A stretch of 35,490 nucleotides of DNA, from assembly GCA_014360905.1 (NCBI GenBank), contig JACIWW010000030.1:1-35490 (forward strand). The letters run 5' to 3'. Positions 8,392 through 18,210 of the stretch are shown here, in pieces. The stretch is from Chloroflexota bacterium. Lineage in GTDB: Bacteria > Chloroflexota > Anaerolineae > UBA2200. The stretch's first letter is position 1. Each line of letters begins with the position of its first letter. Both the position numbers and the translations under genes were made by a program. Below the pieces are notes generated by a model. The model was not told where the DNA came from. It worked only from the letters and a program-made list of their open reading frames with translations, and searched no databases.

Positions 8392-9579
8392 ATGGGTACC
8401 AAACAAAGAGCAACGATGAGGATAGACTATCCGCTACTGTTTGTGGTTTTAGTGCTGGTTATCCTGGGATTGATGATGATCTACAGTGCGACCTTCACCT
8501 GGGAAGACCAGGTTGCTATCCTGAGTAAGCAGGCAACGTGGGCAGTGCTGGGATCGGTTTTGCTCCTATTCACAGCGCGACTGGACTATCGCATCTGGCG
8601 CCGTTTGGCTTTGCCTCTCATGGGTCTTGCAGTTCTGGCCCTTATCGCAGTGCTGTTCCTAGGAGACAATCAGGAGGGTGTGGGCGCTGCGAGCTGGTTT
8701 CACGCAGGTTCCATTCAGCCCAGCGAATTCGCCAAGCTGGCCTTCATCATTTACATCGCGGCTTGGCTGGCTTCGAAGGGGGATAAGATTCGCGACATCA
8801 CGTACGGCTTGATTCCCTTCTCTGTGCTGTTGGGAATTGTGGCCGGGTTGATCCTGCGGCAGCCAGATCTGGGCGCAGCCATTCTCGTCGTAGCCATTGC
8901 CGTCGCCATGTTTTTCATCGCTGGCGCTGAGGTTGTGCAATTACTCATTAGCCTGGTTGCTGGTGGGGCAGCTTTTTATCTCATTATCAAGAATTCGGAA
9001 TATGCTTATAGACGGATACAGACATTCCTGAATCCAGCTGCCGACCCGCAAGGCGATGGATATCAGATTTGGAGGAGCTTGTCAACTCTGAGCTCGGGAG
9101 GCATAGCAGGACGCGGCCTGGGTTCCGGCATGGAAAAGTACATTTTACCCCTTTCGCACACGGATACTATTTTCTCGGTAATTGGCGAGGAACTGGGTTT
9201 GCTGGGTGCTCTCATCGTCATTGGCCTGTTCTTGTTTATTGCCTATCGCGGACTAGTCATTTCTTTTCGGGCGCCTGATACGTTCAGCACCTTGCTTGCT
9301 TTTGGCATCACTTGTTGGATTTTGTTCCAGGCGATTATCCACATCGCAAGCAATACCAATACGTTGCCTTTCACAGGCATTACTTTGCCTTTTTTGAGTT
9401 ATGGTGGATCATCGCTCACGATGTGTATGAGCGCGATGGGAATTTTGCTCAGTATCTCACGGGTAGGTGTGGAAAAGGAGCGCAGAACCAGTGCGGTGTT
9501 TGCTTTCGGGCGGCGGAACCGGCGGCCATATCTATCCCGCTCTCGCCGTCGTGGAAGAATGGAAAAGCGCCAGCATTAG
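8392..9579 (+). CDS. ftsW: Lipid II polymerase FtsW (SEDS family)
   Basis: FtsW is the septal SEDS glycosyltransferase that polymerises lipid II with FtsI. The 395 residues contain about ten transmembrane helices. Family signatures are seen: GLMMIYSAT in helix 1, GSIQPSEFAKLAFIIYIA, PDLGAAILV, DTIFSVIGEELGLLG, and TGITLPFLSYGGSS near the end. ATG 8392 is chosen (GAGGA at 8383-8387); an in-frame start farther upstream would lie inside murD. The terminal arginine-rich tail of about 30 residues is encoded in the region shared with the murG start in another frame, so it may be a by-product of that overlap. Confidence 0.94.
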   Translation: MGTKQRATMRIDYPLLFVVLVLVILGLMMIYSATFTWEDQVAILSKQATWAVLGSVLLLFTARLDYRIWRRLALPLMGLAVLALIAVLFLGDNQEGVGAASWFHAGSIQPSEFAKLAFIIYIAAWLASKGDKIRDITYGLIPFSVLLGIVAGLILRQPDLGAAILVVAIAVAMFFIAGAEVVQLLISLVAGGAAFYLIIKNSEYAYRRIQTFLNPAADPQGDGYQIWRSLSTLSSGGIAGRGLGSGMEKYILPLSHTDTIFSVIGEELGLLGALIVIGLFLFIAYRGLVISFRAPDTFSTLLAFGITCWILFQAIIHIASNTNTLPFTGITLPFLSYGGSSLTMCMSAMGILLSISRVGVEKERRTSAVFAFGRRNRRPYLSRSRRRGRMEKRQH

Positions 9580-10609
9580 TGGGGATCTCCCGGAGCTAGA
9601 AGCTGTGCTCTACGTCGGGACGGCAGGGGGACTGGAGTCCAAGATTGTCACCAGAGCGGGAGTGGAGTTCCGTGCGGTGCAAGCCGGGGCTCTGCGTGGT
9701 CTGTCGCCCTGGCGGACGCTAGTCAACAGTTGGGCATTGCTAAAGGGCATAGTCCAAGCTTGGCGCATCCTACGTGCTTTCCAGCCAGATGTCGCGCTGG
9801 CGACAGGGGGCTATGCTTCTGTACCAGTGGTGATGGCTGCCTGGCTGCAAAGATGTCCGGTGTTGATCTATTTGCCGGATATATTGCCAGGTCTGGCCAT
9901 TCGCTTTCTCGCCCATCTGGCGAGACGGGTGGCAGTATCTTTCGATGCTTCGCTGTCTTATTTTGCGTCGGACAAAGCAGTGGTCACGGGCTATCCCGTG
10001 CGCCAAGCATTGTACGCGGGGAATCGAGCAGAAGCGCGAAAGCGCCTGGGTCTGGTTCCTGAAGGACGGGTGGTATTGGTGCTGGGCGGCAGTCGGGGTG
10101 CGCATAGCATCAATCAGGCAGTTGCAGGGGTATTGGAACGGATGCTGAGCATGGCACAGGTTATCCATGTGGCTGGGGAGACGGATGCGGCTTGGCTGCG
10201 AGAGCGATGGGATGCGTTACCGGTAGACCTGCGCCAGCATTATCATCTACACGCATACCTGCATGAGGGAATGACCGATGCGTTGTTGGCCGCAGACTTA
10301 GCCGTCGCACGTGCGGGTGCGGCGACAATGGGCGAATTCGCAGCGGTTGGATTGCCAAGCATTCTGGTACCTTATCCGTATGCCGGACGGCATCAGGAAG
10401 CCAATGCTGATTTCATGGTTGACCATGGCGCTGCGCTGAAGGTCCCCGATCACAGTTTGGCGGAAGGGGCATTGTGGCCTCTGCTAGAAAACCTGTTGGT
10501 TGATGAGGAAAGGTTGCGGGCTATGTCGGATAATGCCAGAAAGCTGGCTAGACCGGGCGCAGCGCGGGCTATTGCGCAGCAGCTTGTACTGCTGGCGGGA
10601 GGGTTTTAA
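9491..10609 (+). CDS. murG: UDP-GlcNAc--lipid I GlcNAc transferase MurG
   Basis: MurG is a peripheral GT28 glycosyltransferase that adds GlcNAc to lipid I to make lipid II. GTG 9491 gives VRCLLSGGGTGGHIYPALAV, where the glycine loop sits at the position expected for MurG. AAGGAG lies 10 nt upstream (9475-9480). Other signatures: GGYASVPVVMAAW, VLGGSRGAHSINQ, and the donor-binding block RAGAATMGEFAAVGLPSILV with PYPYAGRHQEANA. The 372-residue length is normal. The first 89 nt overlap the 3' end of ftsW in a different frame. A GTG at 9467 is a less likely start. The stop overlaps the next start as TAATG. Confidence 0.93.
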   Translation: MRCLLSGGGTGGHIYPALAVVEEWKSASISGDLPELEAVLYVGTAGGLESKIVTRAGVEFRAVQAGALRGLSPWRTLVNSWALLKGIVQAWRILRAFQPDVALATGGYASVPVVMAAWLQRCPVLIYLPDILPGLAIRFLAHLARRVAVSFDASLSYFASDKAVVTGYPVRQALYAGNRAEARKRLGLVPEGRVVLVLGGSRGAHSINQAVAGVLERMLSMAQVIHVAGETDAAWLRERWDALPVDLRQHYHLHAYLHEGMTDALLAADLAVARAGAATMGEFAAVGLPSILVPYPYAGRHQEANADFMVDHGAALKVPDHSLAEGALWPLLENLLVDEERLRAMSDNARKLARPGAARAIAQQLVLLAGGF

Positions 10610-11277
10610 TGGGTACTCCGTTCACGGTAGTGATACCATTTGACCACTTGCTACTCTTGTTGATGGGACTGTTCATGGTCGTCGGAGCCATGCGTGGTTT
10701 TTATCGCGAAGTGATTACAACGGTCGGTCTGGTAGCGTTGCTTGTCTTGCTGTTGCAACCCGGACTAGCAGCACCGATTATCAACTATGCCTCCAAATTG
10801 GTGCGCTTGATCCTGGCTTTCTTTGCCAGTCATGGCAGCGTGGACCTGCCAACACTGATGTCTGTTTATGAAAAGATCAGTGTGCCCTTTGACGGCCGCA
10901 ATCCGTATGCCTTTCTCATCGTGGTTCTGGTGGGGTTTGTCCTGTTGTCCTATGGCACGCACAACGGTAAAGACGTGACGATGCTCAGTCGTATCCTAGG
11001 CGGTGTATTGGGTTTGTTGAATGGTTATCTGGTCATCAACTTGTTCAAAGAGTACGTCGTGAAATACATTCAGGAGAAATATCGGGCGCAAGGCGTAATA
11101 GCGATGGCGGAAACATCGCCAGAGCAAGTCTCGGTGGCTTTGCAGGATTTGCCCACGGGTGGACTGCTGGCAGGGGATCGCTGGCAGATTTTGCTCATCC
11201 TATTGGGAGTGATCGCTGCGTTATTGTTCATAAGCACGGTGACAGGTCTGTCTCTAAAGAAGAAGGAAAAGAAATGA
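10609..11277 (+). CDS. CvpA-like multi-pass membrane protein of the dcw cluster
   Basis: A 222-residue membrane protein with about five hydrophobic segments (roughly residues 12-28, 35-60, 100-118, 125-145, 188-208) and a lysine-rich end (SLKKKEKK). The start, GAMRGFYREVITTVGLVALL, resembles the first helices of CvpA/colicin-V-production-type proteins (G-x-x-R-G-F-x-R-E). I cannot assign a biochemical role. Start and stop are tightly linked to murG (1-nt overlap) and murC (10-nt gap), so it is co-translated with cell-wall genes. Between murG and murC no such gene exists in the model dcw clusters I know. A role in envelope assembly is inferred from context only. Confidence 0.7.
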   Translation: MGTPFTVVIPFDHLLLLLMGLFMVVGAMRGFYREVITTVGLVALLVLLLQPGLAAPIINYASKLVRLILAFFASHGSVDLPTLMSVYEKISVPFDGRNPYAFLIVVLVGFVLLSYGTHNGKDVTMLSRILGGVLGLLNGYLVINLFKEYVVKYIQEKYRAQGVIAMAETSPEQVSVALQDLPTGGLLAGDRWQILLILLGVIAALLFISTVTGLSLKKKEKK

Positions 11278-11287
11278 GGGAACAACT

Positions 11288-12691
11288 GTGCTGCTGAGCA
11301 AAGAACGGGTGAGACGCGTGCATTTCGTAGGTATTGGAGGCATTGGCCTCAGCGCCATTGCTCGTGTCTTGCACGAAGATGGCTATCAGATTTCGGGTTC
11401 TGATAAGCAGCAGACAGCGCTCACGGCTGAGCTCGCGAATTTGGGCATGGAAATCCATCGTGGTCATCACCCTCAGAACGTCGCAGGTGCTGACCTAGTG
11501 GTTGTCTCCTCAGCGGTGGCAGAGGACAACCCAGAGGTTGTGGCCGCCAGGGAGGCGGGCATACCGGTAGTCAAACGTGCAGATCTTCTCGGTGAGATGA
11601 TGGCCAACAAGTTTGGCATCGCTGTGGCAGGCACTCATGGCAAAACGACGACGACCGCCTTTATTTCTTTCGTGCTGACCAAGATGGGGTTTGATCCTAC
11701 ATTTATCGTTGGTGGTATCTTGGAAGACCTGGGGACCAATGCCCGCCATGGCCAAGGACCGCATTTCATCATCGAGGCGGATGAGTACGATTACATGTTC
11801 CTAGGTCTGCGCCCACGTTTGGCCGTGGTCACGGTCATCGAGATGGATCATCCTGATTGTTTTGCGGATATCGAGGACATGATGCAAGCCTTTCGGCGCT
11901 TCGTGAATTTGCTGCCAGATGGAGGCACGTTAATCGGTTGTGCGGATCAGCCTAGGGTGTTGCAGCTAATCCAGCAAGTGGGGCAGGAACAAGCGATAGA
12001 TTTGATTACGTATGGGTTGAAAGATGGTGCCTGGCAGGCTCAGGACATACGCAGCAATGAATTCGGAGGCAGTGACTTTGACGTGTGGCATGGTGGTCAG
12101 GTCGCAGGGCGATGCTGCTTGCGTTTGCCAGGCCTGCACAACGTCTCCAATGCCCTTGCTGTGCTGGCAGTCATGGATCGTTTGGGCCTAAACACGGAAG
12201 AGGTACTGCCACTGTTGACCCAGTTTCGGGGCGTACGTCGGCGCTTTGAGATCAAGGGCGAGGCCAAGGGCATCGTGGTGATTGATGATTATGCACACCA
12301 TCCGACTGAAATCCGGGCCACATTGGCAGCAGCTCGAAGGCGCTATGGCAATAGACGCTTGTGGGTGTTTTTCCAGCCCCATACCTACAGCCGCACCAAA
12401 GCATTGTTGGATGAATTCGCCACTAGTTTTGGCGATGCAGATCATGTCCTGATCTCCGATATTTACGCTGCTCGTGAAACCAATAACCTAGGCACGAGCG
12501 CGCGGGAATTGGTGCTGCTCATGCACCATCCCGACGTGCACTATGTGCCTACTTTGCAGGAGGCCAGCGCCTATTTGCACAAAGCGCTGCAACCTGGTGA
12601 TGTCCTGCTTACCTTGGGCGCAGGGGATGGCTACTTGGTTGGTGAGACCATCCTGCGTGCTCTGAGTGGAGATGAGGGTACAACAAGATAG
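11288..12691 (+). CDS. murC: UDP-MurNAc--L-alanine ligase MurC
   Basis: MurC attaches the first amino acid, L-Ala, to UDP-MurNAc. The 467 residues show the N-terminal UDP-binding loop HFVGIGGIGLSAIARVL, the ATP loop AGTHGKTTTTAF (K119), an IIEADEYD motif, the central-domain NVSNALAVLAV and the C-terminal DDYAHHPTEI and FQPHTYSRT, all hallmark MurC blocks. Start is GTG 11288 with GAGGG 7 nt upstream. It ends in TAG sharing its G with the murB GTG. Confidence 0.95.
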   Translation: MLLSKERVRRVHFVGIGGIGLSAIARVLHEDGYQISGSDKQQTALTAELANLGMEIHRGHHPQNVAGADLVVVSSAVAEDNPEVVAAREAGIPVVKRADLLGEMMANKFGIAVAGTHGKTTTTAFISFVLTKMGFDPTFIVGGILEDLGTNARHGQGPHFIIEADEYDYMFLGLRPRLAVVTVIEMDHPDCFADIEDMMQAFRRFVNLLPDGGTLIGCADQPRVLQLIQQVGQEQAIDLITYGLKDGAWQAQDIRSNEFGGSDFDVWHGGQVAGRCCLRLPGLHNVSNALAVLAVMDRLGLNTEEVLPLLTQFRGVRRRFEIKGEAKGIVVIDDYAHHPTEIRATLAAARRRYGNRRLWVFFQPHTYSRTKALLDEFATSFGDADHVLISDIYAARETNNLGTSARELVLLMHHPDVHYVPTLQEASAYLHKALQPGDVLLTLGAGDGYLVGETILRALSGDEGTTR

Positions 12692-13617
12692 TGGGACTTG
12701 CTGAATTGAGCACTGCTCTGGGGGATAAAGCAATAGCAAATGAGCCGTTGTCTAGGCACACGACCTTTGGCATTGGCGGCCCGGCCGACCTGTTTGTCGT
12801 AGCGCATACGTTGTCGGAATTGCGACGCTATGTTCGCTTGGCGTGGGAGCAGGGTGTGCCCTATTTCATCCTGGGCAGTGGCGCGAATTTGCTGGTGTCC
12901 GACAAAGGCATTCGTGGCCTGGTGATCCACAACCAGTGCCAAGACGTGCAGATTCTGCCTGGAGGGGAAGAACAAACGGGATTGGTCATCGCAGAGTCAG
13001 GAGCCGCAATCCGCGCCGTTGCCCGGCAGACCATCGCTCAGGGATTGGCCGGGCTAGAGTGGGCAGTGGACGTACCCGGCACGGTGGGCGGTGCAGTAGT
13101 GGGCAATGCAGGGGCTTATGGCGGCTACGTGAGCGATAGCCTGCGCGGTGTCACCGTCTTCTCACCGAAGGATGGAGAACGCTGGTGGCGAGCAGATGAG
13201 CTTGATCTCGGTTACCGAACCAGCCGCTTTAAGCGGAGTGAGCATGCTGGTGACCCTTCACCGGTGATCTTGTCGGCTACCTTCGCCTTGCGCCGAGAAG
13301 ACGCCGCGTGGATTCAGCAACGCGCTGCAGAATACAGCCAACGCCGTGCTGAAAGCCAGCCTACTGGCCTCAGCGCAGGCAGCGTCTTCAAGCGCACGGA
13401 GAAATATCCAGCGGGTTTCTTAATCGAGAACGCGGGTCTGAAGGGCAAGCAAATCGGCGGCGCGGTGGTCTCTCCCCAGCATGCCAATTTCATCATCAAC
13501 CTGGGCACAGCAACAGCACGTGATGTGCAGCAATTAATTGAGTTGATTCGAGAGACGGTCTATGCCAAGTTCAAAATTCAACTCGAACTGGAGATACAAC
13601 TGGTAGGAGAGTGGTAA
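12691..13617 (+). CDS. murB: UDP-N-acetylenolpyruvoylglucosamine reductase MurB
   Basis: MurB is an FAD enzyme that reduces UDP-GlcNAc-enolpyruvate to UDP-MurNAc using NADPH. The 308-residue protein shows [20 protein letters not shown]-binding [32 protein letters not shown], and [10 protein letters not shown] containing the serine that protonates the intermediate in characterised MurB proteins. The GTG start overlaps the murC stop by 1 nt; GAGGG lies about 12 nt upstream, which is wide. It supplies the substrate that MurC uses, so the murC-murB adjacency is functionally sensible. Confidence 0.94.
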   Translation: MGLAELSTALGDKAIANEPLSRHTTFGIGGPADLFVVAHTLSELRRYVRLAWEQGVPYFILGSGANLLVSDKGIRGLVIHNQCQDVQILPGGEEQTGLVIAESGAAIRAVARQTIAQGLAGLEWAVDVPGTVGGAVVGNAGAYGGYVSDSLRGVTVFSPKDGERWWRADELDLGYRTSRFKRSEHAGDPSPVILSATFALRREDAAWIQQRAAEYSQRRAESQPTGLSAGSVFKRTEKYPAGFLIENAGLKGKQIGGAVVSPQHANFIINLGTATARDVQQLIELIRETVYAKFKIQLELEIQLVGEW

Positions 13618-13664
13618 CTCTTTGCATGGGAGAGGCTTTCTGAAGTGCCTCAAGGGATAAAATC

Positions 13665-14783
13665 ATGCGCAAGATCAGAGTAGGAGTGGTCTTTGGAGGA
13701 CGTTCTGGCGAGCACGAGGTCTCGTTGATGTCTGCTAGGTCCGTCATGGATGCTCTTGACAAGAAGCGATATGAGGTAGTGCCATTGGGCATTACCCGCC
13801 AAGGCCGGTGGGTGACTAGTGGAGACCCATGGCAGACGTTACAGGCTATGCTACGAGAAACTGAGAGCGTCCAAAGGAACGCCGCAAACAGAGGACAGAG
13901 TGCTCACCCCACCCAACGCGAGTTGGTGCCAGGAATTGGAGCGGAGGGTATCCCTTACGTGGATGTGATTTTCCCCGTGCTGCATGGTCCCTACGGCGAG
14001 GATGGAACGCTGCAGGGCTTGCTAGAGATGGCAGATATCCCCTATGTGGGGGCAGGCGTCCTTGGCTCAGCACTGGGCATGGATAAAGCGGCGATGAAAG
14101 CGATTTTCCGAGCGGAAGGACTACCGATTGCGGATTATGTGCTGGTCATGCGTTGGGAGTGGGAAGGGCATCGTGCTGAGGTTTTGCGGCGGATTGAGCA
14201 AGGCATTGGCTATCCGTGTTTCGTCAAGCCAGCGAACTTGGGCTCGAGCGTGGGCGTATCAAAGGTCCACGAACCAACTGAACTGCCCGCTGCCCTGGAT
14301 ATTGCCGCGCGCTACGACCGCAAAATGCTGGTAGAGAGAGCGATCGATGCGCGCGAAATCGAGTGCAGTGTGCTGGGCAATGACCATCCCATCGCTTCGC
14401 TGCCAGGCGAGGTCATACCCAGGCGCGAATTCTACGATTACGAAGCCAAGTACCTGGATGAGGCAACGCAATTAATTGTCCCAGCCGATTTGCCTCCGCC
14501 AAAGGCGGCTGAGGTTCAGGAACTGGCCATACGGGCGTTTATTGCACTGGACTGTGCGGGCATGGCACGCGCCGATTTCTTTCTCGACCGTCGTTCAGGT
14601 CAGCTCTACATCAACGAACTGAATACCATACCAGGCTTTACCGCGGTCAGCATGTACCCCAAGATGTGGGAGGCCAGCGGTATCCTGTATCCCGAATTGC
14701 TCGACCGGCTGATACAACTTGCTTTTGAACGTCACAGGGATAGAAGGCGCATTTCGACATCGTATAAGACAGATGACCATTAG
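13665..14783 (+). CDS. ddl: D-alanine--D-alanine ligase
   Basis: An ATP-grasp ligase that makes the D-Ala-D-Ala dipeptide consumed by MurF. The 372 residues contain [17 protein letters not shown] at the N-terminus, [22 protein letters not shown]-grasp [14 protein letters not shown], and [19 protein letters not shown] at the Mg site. The omega-loop region has FYDYEAKY, with the tyrosine typical of D-Ala-D-Ala rather than D-Ala-D-Lac enzymes, so no intrinsic vancomycin-resistance-type specificity is suggested. An insert around residues 63-90 lengthens the first domain relative to DdlB. ATG 13665 has AAGGGA 8-9 nt upstream. Confidence 0.94.
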   Translation: MRKIRVGVVFGGRSGEHEVSLMSARSVMDALDKKRYEVVPLGITRQGRWVTSGDPWQTLQAMLRETESVQRNAANRGQSAHPTQRELVPGIGAEGIPYVDVIFPVLHGPYGEDGTLQGLLEMADIPYVGAGVLGSALGMDKAAMKAIFRAEGLPIADYVLVMRWEWEGHRAEVLRRIEQGIGYPCFVKPANLGSSVGVSKVHEPTELPAALDIAARYDRKMLVERAIDAREIECSVLGNDHPIASLPGEVIPRREFYDYEAKYLDEATQLIVPADLPPPKAAEVQELAIRAFIALDCAGMARADFFLDRRSGQLYINELNTIPGFTAVSMYPKMWEASGILYPELLDRLIQLAFERHRDRRRISTSYKTDDH

Positions 14784-15582
14784 GAACAGGCAAAGCTCAA
14801 GACGAAGAAAACAGGGTGCAGTGCGTCGCCGCAGGCCAGCTCATCGCCAGTATGGCCTCATCATTGCGATGCCCAGGCTGCGCGTGGGAACTGCCAGCAT
14901 CAGTGGCAGCCATGTGCTGGCCATGATGATATTCCTGGCGATGGTGGCTTTGTTGATCTGGTTCTGGGTTGATTTGCGCTTTTACGTCTTTGAGGCAGAG
15001 ATAGAGGGGAATACATTAGTCAGCACTGATGAAATCTACCAGGCCAGCCTATTGGAGGGCATGAGCATCTTCTATGTGTGCCCTGCTGATGTGGTCAAAA
15101 ACATCCGCAAGGCGATTCCTGGAGTGGTCGGAGTACATGTCAAGTGCCAATTGCCCAACCGCGTGCATATCTCCATCCGTGAGCAGGATGTGCACTTTAT
15201 TTGGCACACGGCAGGCGCTGCTTTTCTGGTGGATGACGAGGGGTTGGTGCTGAAAATGTATGATGGCAGGGATGGAAGCCTGATCACAATCCGTGATTTG
15301 GATAACCGGCCACTTAAGCCGGGAGATCACGTGGAGCGCGTACCTTTGAGTACAGCGAGCCGTCTGCGTGAACTGCTTCCTGGTGTCAAAACCTTTGAAT
15401 ATGCTCAAGCGATAGGAATTATTTTGACGGATGCACGTGGCTGGCGTGTGTACTTTGGCGATGACCAGCGCTTATCGGAGAAAGTAGCGACAATGTATGC
15501 TATGCTGGATAAGTTAGCGAAAGAGGGGCGTGCGGTCAGGTTAATTGACCTGCGCTTTGTGTCTAGTCCTTACTATGAGTGA
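14773..15582 (+). CDS. ftsQ: Cell division protein FtsQ/DivIB-like (POTRA domain)
   Basis: A bitopic divisome protein, 269 residues from ATG 14773: a very basic cytoplasmic tail (about 45 residues, many Arg), one transmembrane helix (about 52-72, VLAMMIFLAMVALLIWFWV), then a POTRA domain (YVFEAEIEGNTLVSTDEIYQ onward, to about residue 140) and the FtsQ beta domain ending near LIDLRFVSSPYYE. FtsQ scaffolds the FtsL/FtsB and FtsWI complex. The start overlaps the ddl end by 11 nt. The ribosome-binding site is weak, and ATG 14869 is a possible shorter start but would remove the basic tail. Position ddl-ftsQ-ftsA-ftsZ is canonical. Confidence 0.88.
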   Translation: MTIRNRQSSRRRKQGAVRRRRPAHRQYGLIIAMPRLRVGTASISGSHVLAMMIFLAMVALLIWFWVDLRFYVFEAEIEGNTLVSTDEIYQASLLEGMSIFYVCPADVVKNIRKAIPGVVGVHVKCQLPNRVHISIREQDVHFIWHTAGAAFLVDDEGLVLKMYDGRDGSLITIRDLDNRPLKPGDHVERVPLSTASRLRELLPGVKTFEYAQAIGIILTDARGWRVYFGDDQRLSEKVATMYAMLDKLAKEGRAVRLIDLRFVSSPYYE

Positions 15583-15661
15583 CCAGCGATGAGCCATTGG
15601 ATTATATGCTTGCTCGAATCACTTATCGCGGGTCGCTCTGCACGCCTATGGGAGGTATGCA

Positions 15662-16894
15662 TTGGAAAGAACCATTGTTGGAATTGATGTAGGCACGACC
15701 AAGGTCTGCACGTTGGTTGGCGAACTGGATGAGCAGGATCGTCTCTGCATCCTGGGTGTAGGGGTTGCTCCCTCTCACGGGCTGAACAAGGGCGTCGTGG
15801 TGAACGTAGAAGAAGCATCCAAGTCTATTGCCGCCTCTATCGAAAAGGCAGAACGCGTTTCTGGCTATACCATCGAGTCTGCCTACCTTGGGCTAGCAGG
15901 CAAACATATCTCTTCGGTCAACAGCCGGGGTGTGGTAGCGGTTGGGCGTGGCGAGCGCTACATTACCGAGGACGATGTGGCACGCGCATTGGAAGCTGCC
16001 CAGGCCATTGCCGTGCCCCATAATCGGGAAATCGTGCACGTGATCCCACGCAGTTTCACCCTAGATGGGCAGGAAGGAGTACGGGATCCAGTAGGCATGG
16101 CTGGCTTTCGTCTGGAAGTTGAAGCGCACATTGTCACAGGTGCAGTGACTGCCATACGCAACCTAGTGCAATGCGTAGAGAGCAATGGCATTCAGGTCAA
16201 TGAACTGGTTCTACAACCCTTGGCCTCCAGTGAGGCAGTGCTCACACCTGAAGAACGCGAAACCGGCGTTGTGTTGGTGGATGCTGGTGGAGGAACGACG
16301 GATGTCGCCATCTTTGTGGATGGTGGCATCTGGCATAGCGTCGTCTTGCCTGTGGGAGGGAATAATTTCACGAACGACATTGCCATCGGGCTGCGCACGT
16401 CCTTCAACACGGCCGAAGCGTTGAAAATCCAGCATGGGCATGTCCTGCCAGAGGCAATCGACCCGGAAGAGGTCATCCAGGTGGAGGTTTTTGGAGAGGG
16501 TGAAGCGCAAGTCGTCCCGCGCCAGGAGTTGGTCAAGATACTGGAGGCACGTGCGGAGGAATTGTTCGCCATGATCCAGCAAGAAATCAAACGCTCTGGT
16601 TATGAGGGTCTTCTGCCGGCCGGCGTGGTGCTTACAGGGGGAACGGCAGAACTACCGGGATTCAAGGAACTGGGACGTGAAATGTTGGAACTGCCGGTGA
16701 GAATTGGCCGCGTACGCGACATCGGTGGCCTAGCGGATACGGTCAGTAGTCCGGCTTATGCGACAGCGGTGGGATTGCTGCTGTGGGGATTACATCACGA
16801 GCCGTCCGAAAGGAGGTTGAGAAAGCGTGAAAGTCGTTGGTCGGATTTATACAAGCGATTTGTAGATATTTTGAGGGCATTCTTACCCCATTGA
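15662..16894 (+). CDS. ftsA: Cell division protein FtsA
   Basis: FtsA is an actin-like ATPase that tethers FtsZ to the membrane. The 410 residues show the phosphate-1 loop GIDVGTTKVCTLVGEL, an SHS2/1C-type region after about residue 80, phosphate-2 VLVDAGGGTTDVAIF, and the adenosine motif VVLTGGTAELPGF. The C-terminal WSDLYKRFVDILRAFL is a clear amphipathic membrane-targeting helix. The start is TTG 15662, set by a strong GGAGG 6 nt upstream; no in-frame ATG precedes it. It is 79 nt after ftsQ and 15 nt before ftsZ. Confidence 0.95.
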   Translation: MERTIVGIDVGTTKVCTLVGELDEQDRLCILGVGVAPSHGLNKGVVVNVEEASKSIAASIEKAERVSGYTIESAYLGLAGKHISSVNSRGVVAVGRGERYITEDDVARALEAAQAIAVPHNREIVHVIPRSFTLDGQEGVRDPVGMAGFRLEVEAHIVTGAVTAIRNLVQCVESNGIQVNELVLQPLASSEAVLTPEERETGVVLVDAGGGTTDVAIFVDGGIWHSVVLPVGGNNFTNDIAIGLRTSFNTAEALKIQHGHVLPEAIDPEEVIQVEVFGEGEAQVVPRQELVKILEARAEELFAMIQQEIKRSGYEGLLPAGVVLTGGTAELPGFKELGREMLELPVRIGRVRDIGGLADTVSSPAYATAVGLLLWGLHHEPSERRLRKRESRWSDLYKRFVDILRAFLPH

Positions 16895-16909
16895 AAAGGA
16901 GAGAAACAA

Positions 16910-17977
16910 ATGGTAGGTAAAAGGGAAGAGTTGGAGAATTTTGCTCAAATTAGGGTCGCTGGCGTTGGCGGTGGTGGATGCAATGCAGTCAACCGCATGT
17001 TGGAAGCAGGCGTGCAGGGTGTGGATTTCATTGCCGTGAATACAGATGCCCAGGCGTTGATGCTCTCGCGGGCGCCAATGCGTGTGCGCATCGGCGAGAA
17101 ATTGACGCGCGGCCTCGGCTCTGGTGGCAATCCCACCATCGGTGCCAAAGCGGCTGAAGAGTCCCGCGATGAACTCTACGAAGTCCTGAAGGGCTCCGAC
17201 ATGGTGTTTATCACCGCCGGCATGGGTGGTGGAACGGGCACAGGAGCCAGTCCGGTGATTGCGGAAATCGCCAGGGAGCTGGGTGCGCTGACCATTGGCG
17301 TAGTTACCCGGCCGTTTACGTTCGAGGGCGTCCAACGCGCCAAAGCGGCTGATGAAGGCATTGCCAAACTCAAGGAAAAAGTGCACACTCTAATCGTCGT
17401 GCCCAACGATCGACTGCTGCAGATTGTGGACAAGAAAGCCTCGATAGAAACCGCTTTTCGCGTGGCCGATGACGTCTTGCGGCAAGGGGTACAGGGCATC
17501 TCCGAAATCATCACCGTGCCTGGCCTGATCAATGTGGATTTCGCCGATGTGCGTTCGGTGATGGCAGAGGGCGGATCCGCACTGATGGGTATTGGCCGGG
17601 CTAGCGGGGATAACCGCGCAGTGGAGGCGGCAAAGCAAGCCATTTCCAGTCCATTGCTGGACGTGACTATTGATGGCGCAAAGGGCGTATTGTTCAATGT
17701 CTGTGGCGGCCCCAGTCTCACGCTCTTTGAAGTGGACGAGGCTGCTGCCGTAATCCGGGAGCGCGCTGACCGCGAGGCCAATATCCGCTTTGGCGCAGTG
17801 ATTGATCCGAGCATGGATGACGAGATTCAACTGACCGTTATTGCCACTGGGTTCAATGCCGAAGCGCGTGTCCAAGCCAAGCCATATGCAGTCCACTCCA
17901 GAAAGACCATTGACTTCCCAGTGCGTTCTTTCGAGAGCGAAGACTTGGACATTCCAGCCTTCTTGAGGCGGCGATAG
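16910..17977 (+). CDS. ftsZ: Cell division GTPase FtsZ
   Basis: FtsZ is the tubulin-like GTPase that polymerises into the division ring. The 355-residue protein starts its GTPase core with [13 protein letters not shown] and has the tubulin signature GGGTGTGA (G106-A113). The T7 loop [11 protein letters not shown] is complete. The C-terminal linker is short, and the last residues [12 protein letters not shown] form the conserved C-terminal peptide that binds FtsA and other partners. A strong AAGGAGAG ribosome-binding site precedes ATG 16910. It is the last dcw gene, followed by a hairpin. Confidence 0.98.
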   Translation: MVGKREELENFAQIRVAGVGGGGCNAVNRMLEAGVQGVDFIAVNTDAQALMLSRAPMRVRIGEKLTRGLGSGGNPTIGAKAAEESRDELYEVLKGSDMVFITAGMGGGTGTGASPVIAEIARELGALTIGVVTRPFTFEGVQRAKAADEGIAKLKEKVHTLIVVPNDRLLQIVDKKASIETAFRVADDVLRQGVQGISEIITVPGLINVDFADVRSVMAEGGSALMGIGRASGDNRAVEAAKQAISSPLLDVTIDGAKGVLFNVCGGPSLTLFEVDEAAAVIRERADREANIRFGAVIDPSMDDEIQLTVIATGFNAEARVQAKPYAVHSRKTIDFPVRSFESEDLDIPAFLRRR

Positions 17978-17984
17978 ATCAGAG

Positions 17985-18040
17985 GTTAGGCAGCGAGTAG
18001 GGGATCGTTTCTGGGTCGCTACCCTTACTCGCTGCTTAAC
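17985..18040 (+). terminator. Hairpin after ftsZ, likely end of dcw transcription
   Basis: Arms 17985-17999 and 18026-18040 pair over 15 bp with one G-U, and GGG/CCC extends the stem. The loop is about 20 nt. It starts 8 nt after the ftsZ stop. There is no long T-tract, so it may be a rho-assisted terminator or an mRNA-stabilising structure. Confidence 0.5.
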
Positions 18041-18210
18041 TGGTAGGTAGGCTTACTGTTTTGTACCACGTGTTGCGTGCGGCGTATTTCACGCTGCATG
18101 GGGAGCAGCTCGCAAGTTCTGCAAGGAGCAGGAAGAGCTGTGCAGCGAGCTACTCGTTACTCATTGACAGAACAAATCTTAAAAAATCCCCATTTTTAAG
18201 TCTTTTCCAC
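18041..18210. other. Gene-free spacer between ftsZ and the nrd promoter
   Basis: No coding signal is seen. It contains short inverted repeats (AGCTCGC near 18109 with GCGAGCT near 18145; CTTAAAAA with TTTTTAAG around 18178-18200) and the 12-mer ACTCGTTACTCA (about 18152-18163), which recurs before nrdG. The A/T-rich hairpin at 18178-18200 could end leftover transcription. Confidence 0.4.
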
